In this document: positions 22,878 through 31,496 of the stretch, piece after piece
Layout: every line of letters begins with the position of its first letter
How positions within the stretch are numbered: position 1 is the first letter of the stretch
From: Dryocosmus kuriphilus
Lineage: Eukaryota; Arthropoda; Insecta; Hymenoptera; Cynipidae
Direction of reading: 5' to 3'
Assembly: GCA_038277395.1 (NCBI GenBank)
Contig: CM076193.1
Span: 75,286,252 to 75,350,251, forward strand
Length of the DNA stretch: 64,000 nt
Translations under genes and position numbers: made by a program
The notes under the pieces: generated by a model
What the model was told of the DNA's origin: nothing
What the model saw: the letters and a program-made list of their open reading frames with translations, nothing else
Database searches by the model: none

Positions 22878-23848
22878 TGAATGAAGATCAGTTTTATCTT
22901 ATTCTACCGAGTGATAGTAGTATGAAATACTATCCCGACAATACAATCACACATTTTACAACACAGCTACCTCAAGAAATTCGTTTACAAGGGCGTTGGG
23001 CAGTTGCTCTGACAGAGATACAATTTCCACGCTCATTTCTTTATGTGCGACATGCAGATGTATTAGAGAATCGGCTTGTACTCATGTTTAATGGCACAGA
23101 ATTCAATGCTGTACGAAACCCAGAGCAAAAATGGGATTTGTTTGACAAAAACACTGATGATGAAATGAATGGTAAAGATGTGCAAAAATTTCAATTGCCT
23201 AGAATAAATCAGCTTGAAGCTGGTTCAACTAAAAACTGCTCTAAAACGGAGAAAAAAAGACTACAAATTCTGATTGGTATGTGGTTGAAGCCAATTGTAG
23301 CATTTTTTCCGTCGGGTATATACGAGTCTGTAAGTGAATTGGTGCGTGCTATAAATAATACACCAGAAATAAGTAAACATATTCGCTTACAACATGACCC
23401 TTTAAACAATAAGTACATCATAGTGGAAAAAATTTGTAAAGATGACTGTATACAAACTGGTGACCATTTTCTTGTAATAAGCGAGAAAATTTCACGTATT
23501 CTCGGTTTTGCACCAGAAACATTGTTACCAACTGATTCTTACACAGCTTGTCAGCCACCGAGTCTGACTAATGGATTGCCTGAAAAACTCTTCGCCTATT
23601 GTGATACTTGTGAACCGCGCATCGTTGGCGATGTAAAATCACCACTTTTGAGAGTTGTGTCTGTCGATTCAAAAAAATATACATTTGGATCCACACAGGT
23701 GACATATTTTTCAGCACCTCATTACATACCTCTACTTCATACCGGATTTCGGACTATTGAAATAGATATAAGGGACCGTCTTGGACTTCCGATACCATTC
23801 GAGACTGGATCATTGACAGTGACTCTTCATTTTAAACGAATAGACTAG
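22877..23848 (+). CDS. Polinton minor capsid (penton-type, single jelly roll) protein
   Basis: Intact 323-residue frame starting MNEDQFYLILPSDSSMKYYP. In Polintons this family, called PY, was modelled as the single jelly-roll penton-like protein at capsid vertices. Visible landmarks are the N-terminal strand with TITHFTTQLPQEI, RWAVALTEIQFPRS, a central insertion rich in charged residues (about residues 80-135), and the C-terminal FRTIEIDIRDRLGLPIPFETG followed by the last strand SLTVTLHFKR. Unlike most neighbours it has no lesion. Confidence 0.9.
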   Translation: MNEDQFYLILPSDSSMKYYPDNTITHFTTQLPQEIRLQGRWAVALTEIQFPRSFLYVRHADVLENRLVLMFNGTEFNAVRNPEQKWDLFDKNTDDEMNGKDVQKFQLPRINQLEAGSTKNCSKTEKKRLQILIGMWLKPIVAFFPSGIYESVSELVRAINNTPEISKHIRLQHDPLNNKYIIVEKICKDDCIQTGDHFLVISEKISRILGFAPETLLPTDSYTACQPPSLTNGLPEKLFAYCDTCEPRIVGDVKSPLLRVVSVDSKKYTFGSTQVTYFSAPHYIPLLHTGFRTIEIDIRDRLGLPIPFETGSLTVTLHFKRID

Positions 23849-23875
23849 TTGTGATTTTCCATTCATAAAACAAAA

Positions 23876-24459
23876 ATGACTCACTACGATAATTACTACA
23901 CAAATCAGGTTGGAGGAGGAGGAGGACTTTCTGAAATCTATATTGGATCTCCCTACCAAAGAGGACATGGAATTGGCAGCTTTCTTGGCGGACTCTTTCG
24001 TCGTGTTTTACCGTTTTTAACTCGTGGCGCACGCGTCATCGGCAAGGAGGCAATACGCACGGGTATAAACGTTATTGATGACTTGGAGCACAATATTCCG
24101 TTGAAGAGCGCCGTGAAAACACGTCTCGGGGAAACTGGACTGAATTTAAAGAAACGCGCTATGGACAAGGTACAAAATCTCATGAGTGGCTCAGGGTATA
24201 AAACACTGCTCAAGAGACGGAAGCTTCAGTCAATCGGTGAACTTGGTGCGTTGCGTCTCGCGGGTAAAATCAGCAAGTCAGGAACGAGGAAGAAGAAGAC
24301 AAACAGAAAGACTAAGAAGAAAGTGAAAAGATTGTCAAAAGTTAAAAAAATAAGAAGAAGAAGACGAAGGGTGAAAGCATTAAACGCAAAGCGACAGTGA
24401 AAAAGCGCAGAAAATCCAAGAAGAAGAAGACCATTTTAGATATTTTCGGGGCTAAATAA
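23876..24459 (+). pseudogene. Small basic Polinton structural protein, probable late frameshift
   Basis: ATG 23876. The N-terminus has Gly-rich segments (QVGGGGGLSE and YQRGHGIGSFLGGLFRRVLPF), a helix (GARVIGKEAIRTGINVIDDLE), then MSGSGYK and a very Lys/Arg-rich tail. This pattern is conserved beside the capsid genes of insect Polintons and resembles adenoviral small core or membrane-active proteins in composition only. The frame stops at 24400. Another frame after the AAGAAG tract keeps the basic composition and ends TILDIFGAK with TAA at 24457-24459, a tail I associate with this family, so an indel near 24350-24365 is likely. Confidence 0.72.
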
Positions 24460-24470
24460 TAATTTACGAA

Positions 24471-25737
24471 ATGTCTTTCTTACATTCACACTCGTGTGAA
24501 TGTGTGAAATCAGAACATGATCTGTTTTCCTTACCACCAACTCAAGCGTCAATAGAGGGTTCTCAGTGGGTTCACTATAAACCAGTTTCATCGCTCACTG
24601 ATGATGCTCCCATTGAATTTGTTGTCCCCGGCAACGGAAATGAGTACATTGATTTACCACATACTATGTTGAATCTCAGGATAGCACTACATACACCAGA
24701 AAAAACAGAAGAAAATAAAGATTTTATTGGTCAAATCGGTCCGTTTAATAATATACTACATTCAATGTTTAATCAGGTGGATGTGTACTTTAATCAAAAA
24801 TTAGTATCACCACCAAATAATGTTTATGCATACAGAGCATATATTGAAACATTACTCAACTATGGGCCTGCTGCAAAAGCAAGTCATCTTACATCATCTT
24901 TATGGGCAGATGACAGCTCCGGATACATGGAAGATACGGCTAAGGAGAATAAAGGATTGGCGATCCGTCGTAATTTTTTTGGTGGTGGAAAAAAGATCGA
25001 CTTGATTGGTCATATACACTGTGATGTTTTCAATCAGGATAAATTTCTGTTGAACGGTGTAGAGCTCCGTCTTCGTCTCGTACGTTCTAAAGATTCCTTC
25101 TGTCTCATGGATCCTACGAGTCAAGCATACGTTCATATTGAAGAAGCCACTCTTCTTGTTCGTCGAGCAAAAATTAGTCCTGGCATTTTACTTGCTCACG
25201 CAAAAGCACTTGCTCAAGGGACAGCCAAATATCCCATTACTAGAGTAGAAGTGAAAACACTAACCATTCATTCGGGTGTGCAGAGTGAGATTCGTCGACA
25301 ATGTCGCATACAATGGAAACGCGAAAAAAAACCCCTTCAATTTTCAAAATTACAAAATTAATCACTTTTCGCTCTATGTGGATGGCATGCAGATTCCATC
25401 GAAACCGATCCAACCAGACTTTACAAAAAATAATCTCTACGTTGAGGCATACAAGTCATTGTTCACAGGATGTGGTATTCACTTCCTCAATGAAGGAAAT
25501 AGTATAGATCGTGATGATTATGTAGGTGGATACTGTCTTTTCGCATTTGATCTTACGCCCGATTTATCAGCGCACTGTTACTCGCATTGGAATCTTGTAA
25601 AACATGGATGTTTAAGAATTGAGGTTCGTTTCGAAGAAGCACTTGAACATACCATCAATTGTCTTGTTTATGCCGAATACGACAATGTGTTGGAAATTGA
25701 CAGTTCAAGGCAAGTTATAGCAGACTACAGCGGTTGA
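24471..25737 (+). pseudogene. Polinton major capsid protein (double jelly roll), internal deletion
   Basis: Forms the icosahedral shell. From ATG 24471: SLPPTQASIEGSQWVHYKP, FVVPGNGNEYIDLPHTMLNLRI, NQVDVYFNQKLVSPPNN, YRAYIETLLNYG, then strands LIGHIHCDVFNQDKFLLNGVEL and a second jelly roll starting near 25260. The frame changes near 25280-25300: the first frame runs to a stop at 25361, while the true continuation (NPFNFQNYKIN, LYVDGMQIPSKPIQP, GYCLFAFDLTPDLSA, NCLVYAEYDNVLEID) follows in another frame to 25737. The segment expected between TIHSGV and the NPFNF block looks too short, so a small deletion plus frameshift is likely. Confidence 0.92.
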
Positions 25738-26067
25738 TTGAACTTAAAAGAAGATTCAACACGTATCAAGACCTGTTTAAACCTGCTTGCGTGTGAAAAC
25801 AGTTTACGCAAAGGATATATCCGCTCCTGCCAACGGCTTTTTGTAACAAAAGACGCATGTCTAAATCCGAATTTTAAGCATATCTATACGTGAAAAGAAC
25901 ACACATGGCCACACGTGAACATCTGTCACCTGACAAATTTATACAAAAGAACCGCTTGGCTAAACAGGTTTGAACATGTTCAGACTTGAAAACACATGCT
26001 CTTGCGCACGCATCTACCATTGGATTTTTTTGTGTGGAATGGGAAGACCATTATATCTAGATGGTAT
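25738..26067. other. Polinton intergenic region
   Basis: Non-coding. It holds a loosely repeated pattern with AAACCTGTTT/AAACAGGTTTGAACATG motifs at about 25775 and 25965, partly palindromic. It precedes the promoter at 26068. Confidence 0.4.
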
Positions 26068-26096
26068 ATAAGCCGCGAGACCTCAGTCATCATGCG
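26064..26096 (+). promoter_or_regulatory. TATA-plus-initiator promoter of the last Polinton transcript
   Basis: TATATAAG at about 26065-26072 is followed after about 14 bases by CTCAGTCATC at about 26081-26090, a textbook arthropod initiator (TCAGT). The spacing from TATA start to initiator is slightly short but close to the usual value. The first long ATG downstream is 26192. Confidence 0.62.
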
Positions 26097-26191
26097 TTGC
26101 TGGTAAAAAACACTTGGTACATCTTAAAAGTTTTCACGCGTACGGTCGCCGTCGTTGTCGCAGTCCTCGTCCTCGTTGTGAAGTTATCACT

Positions 26192-26941
26192 ATGGTTGAC
26201 TATGTAATCGAAATTCAAGGCTTTCGCGATATTGATGATAATTTTCTACCGAAAGAAGTAGCTGTCGTCACATTGGATCACAAGTTCATAGGTCACTGGA
26301 TTGCAGCACCACCTCATCGTTTTTGTGAACTTTCATCATGCGTGAAACAACAAAATAATTGGCTCTCACGATACTGCCATGGGATCGAGTGGTTCGGAGG
26401 AGATATTTCTATGAAGTTTCTCTACTCCAACCTCCGCAACATAGCCACATCTGCAGCAACAATTTACACACGGGGGCGTGAAAAAGCTAAATTACTCCAA
26501 AAAATAATGAGTAGACAAATTGTTAACCTAGAAGAATTAACCTGTCCTACATTGAAACAACTACAGGACAAACGAGAATATTGCTTTCATCATGGAATCA
26601 AAAAGGAGGAGTATTTCGCATGTGCTTTCAATAACGCGATGAAGCTCAAGCGCTGGCTCTGTAGACAACGACAGGAACATGTTCGATTACTGAACAACAA
26701 ACAAAACGGCATACTATCTGAAAAACATCCGTTTTTGCTAAATATCACATCGAGGACGAGGACGAGGACTGTTATTGTCGGTGAGAAAAAAGAAGAAGAT
26801 AAAAAACCACTGTCTCCTATACATACATCCAGTACGCCGTCGCATTCATACGAAGACGTATGGTTGGAAAATGAACAGCCTACAAATTCTGCAGGCACTT
26901 CAGCTGACACGAGCTCACACAGTCGGTGTGTACCCGGATGA
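26192..26941 (+). CDS. Conserved Polinton-associated protein, nuclease fold suspected
   Basis: ATG 26192 starts MVDYVIEIQGFRDIDDNFLPKEVAVV, continuous to 26941 (249 residues). Features are an N-terminal strand with D-x-x-I-E, then HWIAAPPHRF, NNWLSRYCHGIEWFGGDI, IYTRGREKAKLLQKI, then C-x-H and CA-x-x-NA-x-KLKRWL blocks containing paired Cys and His (CFHHGIKKEEYFACA). The tail is Ser/Thr-rich. I have seen this module in many insect genomes next to Polinton proteases. Alternating strands with acidic residues suggest a DEDD/RNase-H-like exonuclease fold, but I cannot verify the catalytic set. It probably forms one product with, or overlaps, the protease that follows; the frame extends upstream from non-ATG codons. 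Confidence 0.6.
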   Translation: MVDYVIEIQGFRDIDDNFLPKEVAVVTLDHKFIGHWIAAPPHRFCELSSCVKQQNNWLSRYCHGIEWFGGDISMKFLYSNLRNIATSAATIYTRGREKAKLLQKIMSRQIVNLEELTCPTLKQLQDKREYCFHHGIKKEEYFACAFNNAMKLKRWLCRQRQEHVRLLNNKQNGILSEKHPFLLNITSRTRTRTVIVGEKKEEDKKPLSPIHTSSTPSHSYEDVWLENEQPTNSAGTSADTSSHSRCVPG

Positions 26942-27330
26942 TCAGATACCGAGAACTTGGACACGTCCTACGCTATAGTTATTAACACAGATGACCACAC
27001 AAAGCCTGGCACACACTGGGTTGCCATCTTCGTCGGTGGAACAGGTAGAGGAATATAATTCGACAGCTACTGATTACCGCCGCTTATTCCTCAACATCTT
27101 CATCGTTTACGGGGAAACTGTACACTCTTCAGATGGAACACGAAACTACTTCAGAGTGCCTCTTCGAACGTGTGTGGTCAGTTTTGCATTATTTTTTTTG
27201 CATTATATGTGTAGGGGGTATTCTTTTAGCGAGTTTATTACACTTTTTTCCGATAATCTTGTGAAAAATGATCAAATAGTAGCGCGATTTCATAAGAGAC
27301 TTTTGGCTAAACATAACCTGACTTGTAAAA
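26870..27330 (+). pseudogene. Polinton adenain-like cysteine protease, broken by frameshifts
   Basis: Matures the capsid proteins. Pieces in successive frames: GVYPDDQIPRTW (about 26930), a segment reading NTDDHTKPGTHWVA with the catalytic His (about 26985-27025), a FDSYG block (about 27055), and a VCGQFC block with the catalytic Cys (about 27171). The tail is FFLHYMCRGYSFSEFITLFS and NDQIVARF. The order His, acidic residue, Cys is that of adenovirus proteases. There are at least three frame changes, including one near the ATAATTCG at about 27055 and one in the T8 run at about 27190-27200, so it is non-functional. Confidence 0.82.
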
Positions 27331-27939
27331 AAAATGTATCAAGAAGTGAAAGTGGCAGTGGTAGGGGTCACTGCGCATGCTCACTCCAGAGCTGCAGTCG
27401 ACTTGAATCTTGTGTACAGGCATGTTCTTCGAAACTTGCAACTTTGTATCTACTTTAATCAATATCTCTTTATCACTAATAGGTTAGAATTTTTTAACGA
27501 AAATATTTTCTTCGTTGTTGGTCTCGTCCATTTCTTTTTATACATTTATCGTGTCTTTCTATCATGCTACGTTAACATATTATAAGTCCCCCATCTCGTA
27601 AGCTAAGAAGATTTTGTTTAATGATTTTTGCATTACATATTTAGATTTAACTCATCCCTGAATTTTTTACTATACACATTTGTCTTTCTACGCATTCGTT
27701 CGTTTACATATGTGTCTGTGTGTGTGTGTGTGTTCGCATCTACATATATATTTTTTTTTCTGTACGTTTATATTTTAATCATAGAATAATCACACGTGTA
27801 TTTCTAGATATAGAATTGTTCGAAAAAAACAATAAAAAAATGAGTGTAAAAACTTAAAAATATTTGTTTTTATTTCAAAAGTCTTTTCCCACTTAAATAA
27901 AAGGTCATATTAACATAAGTACAATTATAATTAATTATA
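27331..27939. other. Polinton right-end spacer
   Basis: AT-rich, non-coding, with a (GT)n run at about 27715-27732 and an AATAAA near 27829 that may end the plus-strand transcripts. Confidence 0.45.
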
Positions 27940-28212
27940 TAGTAAATTAAATAATATACGTCTATTAAGTACCTACATTATCTCTCATTCTAGAAAGTAT
28001 AATTAACATAATTAGTATTTTAATTACTCCTGTCCCATTCCACCTAGGCTTTGTCATCTCAAAAAAAAATACCATCCCCTCTCCTCTCAGGTCAATCCTC
28101 CCCAATACAGCCAAAATTCATAACTTCCCCCTCCACACCAATTTGACGACTCTCATTATTCAATCACAAAAAACCACACACAGAGGCCGTCCTATGGCTC
28201 GGGTTATCTACT
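27940..28212. repeat. Right terminal inverted repeat of the Polinton
   Basis: Reverse complement of the left terminus from AGTAGATAACCC through the GAGAGGAGAGGGGATGG block to ATATTATTTAATTTACTA, 273 bp. It lacks the roughly 230-bp ATTGG/GT-box array present in the left copy: the sequence passes from GGACGGCCTCTG directly to the last unit. Confidence 0.93.
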
Positions 28213-28343
28213 ACTGTATGCAAACAAATTGGAATTGATAATCGTAAATATTGCAATTTCTTGCGTACGCCCCTGACATTCTGATAATACAACAGTAGTT
28301 TGTCACAAGTGCGCGCGTCGCAGTAAACAGGTGGATTACTTAC

Positions 28344-28517
28344 GCTTATGGATGAGTGCGCGTGTGTAGAGTGCTGTCTTCCCTTGGCGCCGTCTGCTTC
28401 GGACTGCTTCTCCTTTTTGTCACTAGAGGAATTCCTGGACGGAATAACAACTTGAGGTGCGTTTCCCCATCCTGACTTCGAATTGCGAGAGAGTTCCTTG
28501 CTTTTGCTAATTCCTCG
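28344..28517 (-). CDS. Candidate host exon on the minus strand, unidentified
   Basis: Minus-strand frame of 58 codons reading RGISKSKELSRNSKSGWGNA, then QVVIPSRNSSSDKKEKQSEAD, ending exactly at a donor AGC|GTAAGT (plus-strand 28338-28343). Base composition is richer in G+C than the flanks and codon use looks exonic. The 5' side abuts the start of the gypsy LTR at 28522, so the exon may be cut by that insertion or may begin just there. The Ser/Lys-rich peptide has no domain I recognise. Confidence 0.38.
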
Positions 28518-28521
28518 ATTT

Positions 28522-30126
28522 TGTTACGATCTTAAATTATCATTTAAAAATATTAATAATTTTATCATGACCCAGAATAATATAACTCCGCATTACCATA
28601 ACACTACTCGAGCTAATGCTGACTAGAATCGCTCGAGCAGGCGTCGACTCATGATAATTGTACTACGGTTGATAAATCAGTTAACTCAAGCTAATTAAAA
28701 CTCATCACCATATGTAGAGAAACAGTAGGTAATGCAGAAAAGTCAGAAATGATAACCTAACCGTGGTAAGAGAAATGCAACTAACTTGTATTATCGCATT
28801 AATGAATTCAATGTACGAACGTTTGATGATATGATAAGTAATTATAAGACTTAACCAAATAGGAAACATAACAAATAGGTAGAACCATCAACGTATGATT
28901 ATTTATCGATGAATAAATGTAGAATTAAGATCCGACAATCAGAAGGAACAATGGAAGAAGGGTTTCAAAGGTTGAATCCACCAATAGTCAATCAATAACC
29001 GACCAATATTCAATCAATAACCGACCAATAGATCAATAATCAATCGATAATCTATCAATAATCTATTCATAATCATCTGTCACCATCAGAAGGACTATGT
29101 TCACTAAAATTACCAAACCACACAAAGAATAGATCAATATTATGCTTAACGAAGAATTGTACGTGACTTTCATTAAAAGTCCGCTCGTACGTGACTTTCA
29201 TTAAAAGTTCGCTCGTACGTGACTTTCATTAAAAGTTCATTCGTACGTGAATTTGACATATACCGCTATCCTTACAAGGGAAGCTCGATAATATTGTATA
29301 AACCCCCAGCTCGCCCCTAGAATCGTCTTTTCGTTCCGTGCGGTTTCTCTGTACACGTCGTCCTCTGAAATAAGTTAAATCGCCTCAAGTTGCAAGCATA
29401 ACTGCACATAGTAAACAAAGTCCCTTTGGTCGTGGCTAGTACGGTCATCTTAGAGTCTAGTTCGGGTTAAGTTAAGTTAAGTAGTATTTCGTTCGTGTAT
29501 CGCTCGATTGGTGAAAGGAAAGTTTTTTTGAATATGGTTCTTGCCTTTCACTCTAGCCAAACCAACTCTGTGAGAGGATCTCTTCGCTGTCCTTTCGAAT
29601 ATAGAGTTACAAGCGACGACCCTCTGCCATTATCCTTTCTGAACTGAAAGATAATACAACTCAACTCTGCGCAAGGATATCTTCGCTGTCCTTCGAATAT
29701 AGAGACGCAAGCGAGGACCCTCTTCTATTGCCCTTTCTGAATTGAAAGGTAGGATAAGTTACCTCTGCGGAAGGATCTCTTCGCTGTCCTTCGAATATAG
29801 AGACGCAAGCGACGACCATTGTATCACCCTTTCTGAGCAGAAAGGTACTTTAAGTTTTACTATACATTTATTATCACCTTTTATCAATGTGCTCTTCCTT
29901 AATGCCTTTACAGTAAACAAAATTTTACCAAACACTCCTTGCATGAATTCACATTGTTCAAAATCGTTCATTGGCTAATTTGAATATTACTGTTACACAA
30001 TCCCCTTAGGATTGCTAGTGACAACGTACCCACAATAAATAATCGGTCAGGACTTACCACCCTGATCTAAATCATCTAAACTTGCCCCTTATACATACTA
30101 TTCTCGCCTTAACTCGGAACGTAACA
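28522..30126 (+). repeat. 5' LTR of element 1
   Basis: Begins TGTTACGATC and ends GTAACA, followed by the primer site. It aligns with the LTRs of element 2 over blocks such as GCTGACTAGA-TCGCTCGAGCA and GCCTTAACTCGG. It contains four 28-bp units with TACGTG (29160, 29188, 29216, 29244), TATAAA at 29297-29302, three repeats of about 90 bp at about 29570-29850 around a TCTTCGCTGTCCTTCGAATA core, and AATAAA at 30034. Confidence 0.85.
29160..29302 (+). promoter_or_regulatory. Element 1 U3: TACGTG array plus TATA box
   Basis: Four TACGTG boxes spaced exactly 28 bp (29160, 29188, 29216, 29244) are followed 48 bp later by GTATAAACC (TATAAA 29297-29302). ACGTG is the core bound by bHLH-PAS dimers containing Tango/ARNT; TACGTG is the site for Single-minded or Trachealess with Tango in Drosophila. 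Use by this LTR is inference. Confidence 0.6.
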
Positions 30127-30134
30127 GCTGATTT

Positions 30135-30153
30135 TGGTGGCAGCGGTGGGATT
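30135..30153 (+). promoter_or_regulatory. Primer-binding site of element 1, tRNA-Leu
   Basis: TGGTGGCAGCGGTGGGATT lies 8 bases after the LTR and is the complement of a tRNA-Leu 3' end including CCA (…CCCACCGCTGCCACCA). The minus-strand DNA synthesis of the element would start here. Confidence 0.85.
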
Positions 30154-31496
30154 GTCCCTTTGTCATAGTAAATTCCAAATTCACATCAAAAACAAAATTA
30201 AAATTCTGAATTCAGTGTTGAATTCCAAATTTAGATTAAGTATAGAATTAAGATAAAATAACCTTGCATGTACTCTTTCTAGTAATATTGTGCAAGTGAA
30301 GGATCTAAAATCTAAAATAAAGCAATTACATTGTAACTCCGCGCAAGCTGAAAGTAAAATCATCAAGTTACGAGCAGCGAGAAACTACTGAAGCAATTAC
30401 ATTGTAACTCCGCGCAAGTGCGGAAAACACAAGTTCGCTTGCTTTAAAGACTGAAACATTTAGCTCTCACAGGATGACACATCGCGAGGAGAAACTAAAG
30501 ACAGAGTTAGCTCTCACAGGAGAATCCGAGGAGAAACTAAGCGGTCGTACGGGTGAACGTACTTGGTTCTGACGTGATCGATTCGCATCACTGAAAGGCT
30601 AACGCGCTCTCCTAACTACTGCCTGGCTCGTTCATATGCACGAACTACTGAGTCTGATTTAAAAGTCAGGCATCACTGAAAGTCTCGTTTTGGTATACTC
30701 CCGTATAGTTATTTCTCTTCTCTCAGCTCGACTCACGTTCAATTTTCTATAGTAAGTTCGTAATTTACGCAACCTAATTAATTCTTATTGTGAACAATCC
30801 ATTTAAACATTCGAATTCATTTCAACGAAGGAATTGGTTACAAAGCAAAATTCACTCAAAATTAGACTTGGAAACCAAATTCCTTTTCAAAACTTCAATA
30901 ATTCATAATTTGGAATCAAGTCTTAATCTTCAGTGCAACTTAACGGGTAGCCTGGAGGTTTTAAATTTGATAAAATCGTTGTACTTTCTGGTAGAACGTG
31001 ACTCGCTCTATCCAGCAAAGCGACGTTCTACTCTAGACACATACATGTAGCTGACAGGTGGCTCACACAGCGTTATACATGCATACAACGTACAAGAGGC
31101 TTTATGTCTCAGTATTTTGAGAACCTGATAGCTAAGCAACGTTAAAAAACAAAGGTATCGATTTACACAGATTAACTCAGAAGTAAAGTTGGTGATTTCG
31201 TGTACGATCCAACTGTGATCAGTAATTTAATTCAGGTAAACAGGCTTGCACATTTTGCTGATGTAAATCATTCTGTCATTTGCATTTATCAAAAGGCCAA
31301 AATATCTACAATCGATATTACAAGAATCCCAATTTTGGATAGAATAATTGAGTTTAACATAACCCCAACGGAGTGTTCTTCAGACATAACCGGAATCATT
31401 GGAAGGTCACTTTTAACACAACTAAAATGATCGATTCCAGAGTTTTCTGTGTAAGCGCAAAATTTCATTTAAAATGTCAAGAAAGTCTCGATCAAG
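30154..31496 (+). other. Leader of element 1
   Basis: Untranslated region between primer site and gag ATG. It contains repeated phrases such as GCAATTACATTGTAACTCCG (about 30323 and 30395). A 76-codon frame at 31200-31430 ends DITGIIGRSLLTQLK, faintly like a retropepsin C-terminus (G-I-I-G-R), and could be leftover coding sequence; I do not call it a gene. Confidence 0.5.

Larger units (their letters stand above)
9101..28212. mobile_element. Polinton/Maverick element, end to end (19.1 kb)
   Basis: The ends read AGTAGATAACCCGA inwards on both sides, with the AG...CT termini expected of Polintons. They are flanked by a perfect 6-bp target duplication, ACTGTA at 9095-9100 and 28213-28218, which fixes both borders exactly. 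Inside are DNA polymerase B, packaging ATPase, integrase, adenain-like protease, major and minor capsid proteins and further Polinton-type genes, nearly all on the plus strand with one minus-strand gene near the left end. Most core genes carry one to a few lesions, so this copy is probably inactive. Polintons are self-synthesising DNA transposons that encode virion proteins. Confidence 0.96.

Noticed and set aside
31200..31430. 76-codon frame in the leader of element 1 ending GIIGRSLLTQLK
   Set aside because: Starts with GTG, lacks a D-T/S-G catalytic motif, and has no clear counterpart in the leader of element 2; too weak to call a protease relic.
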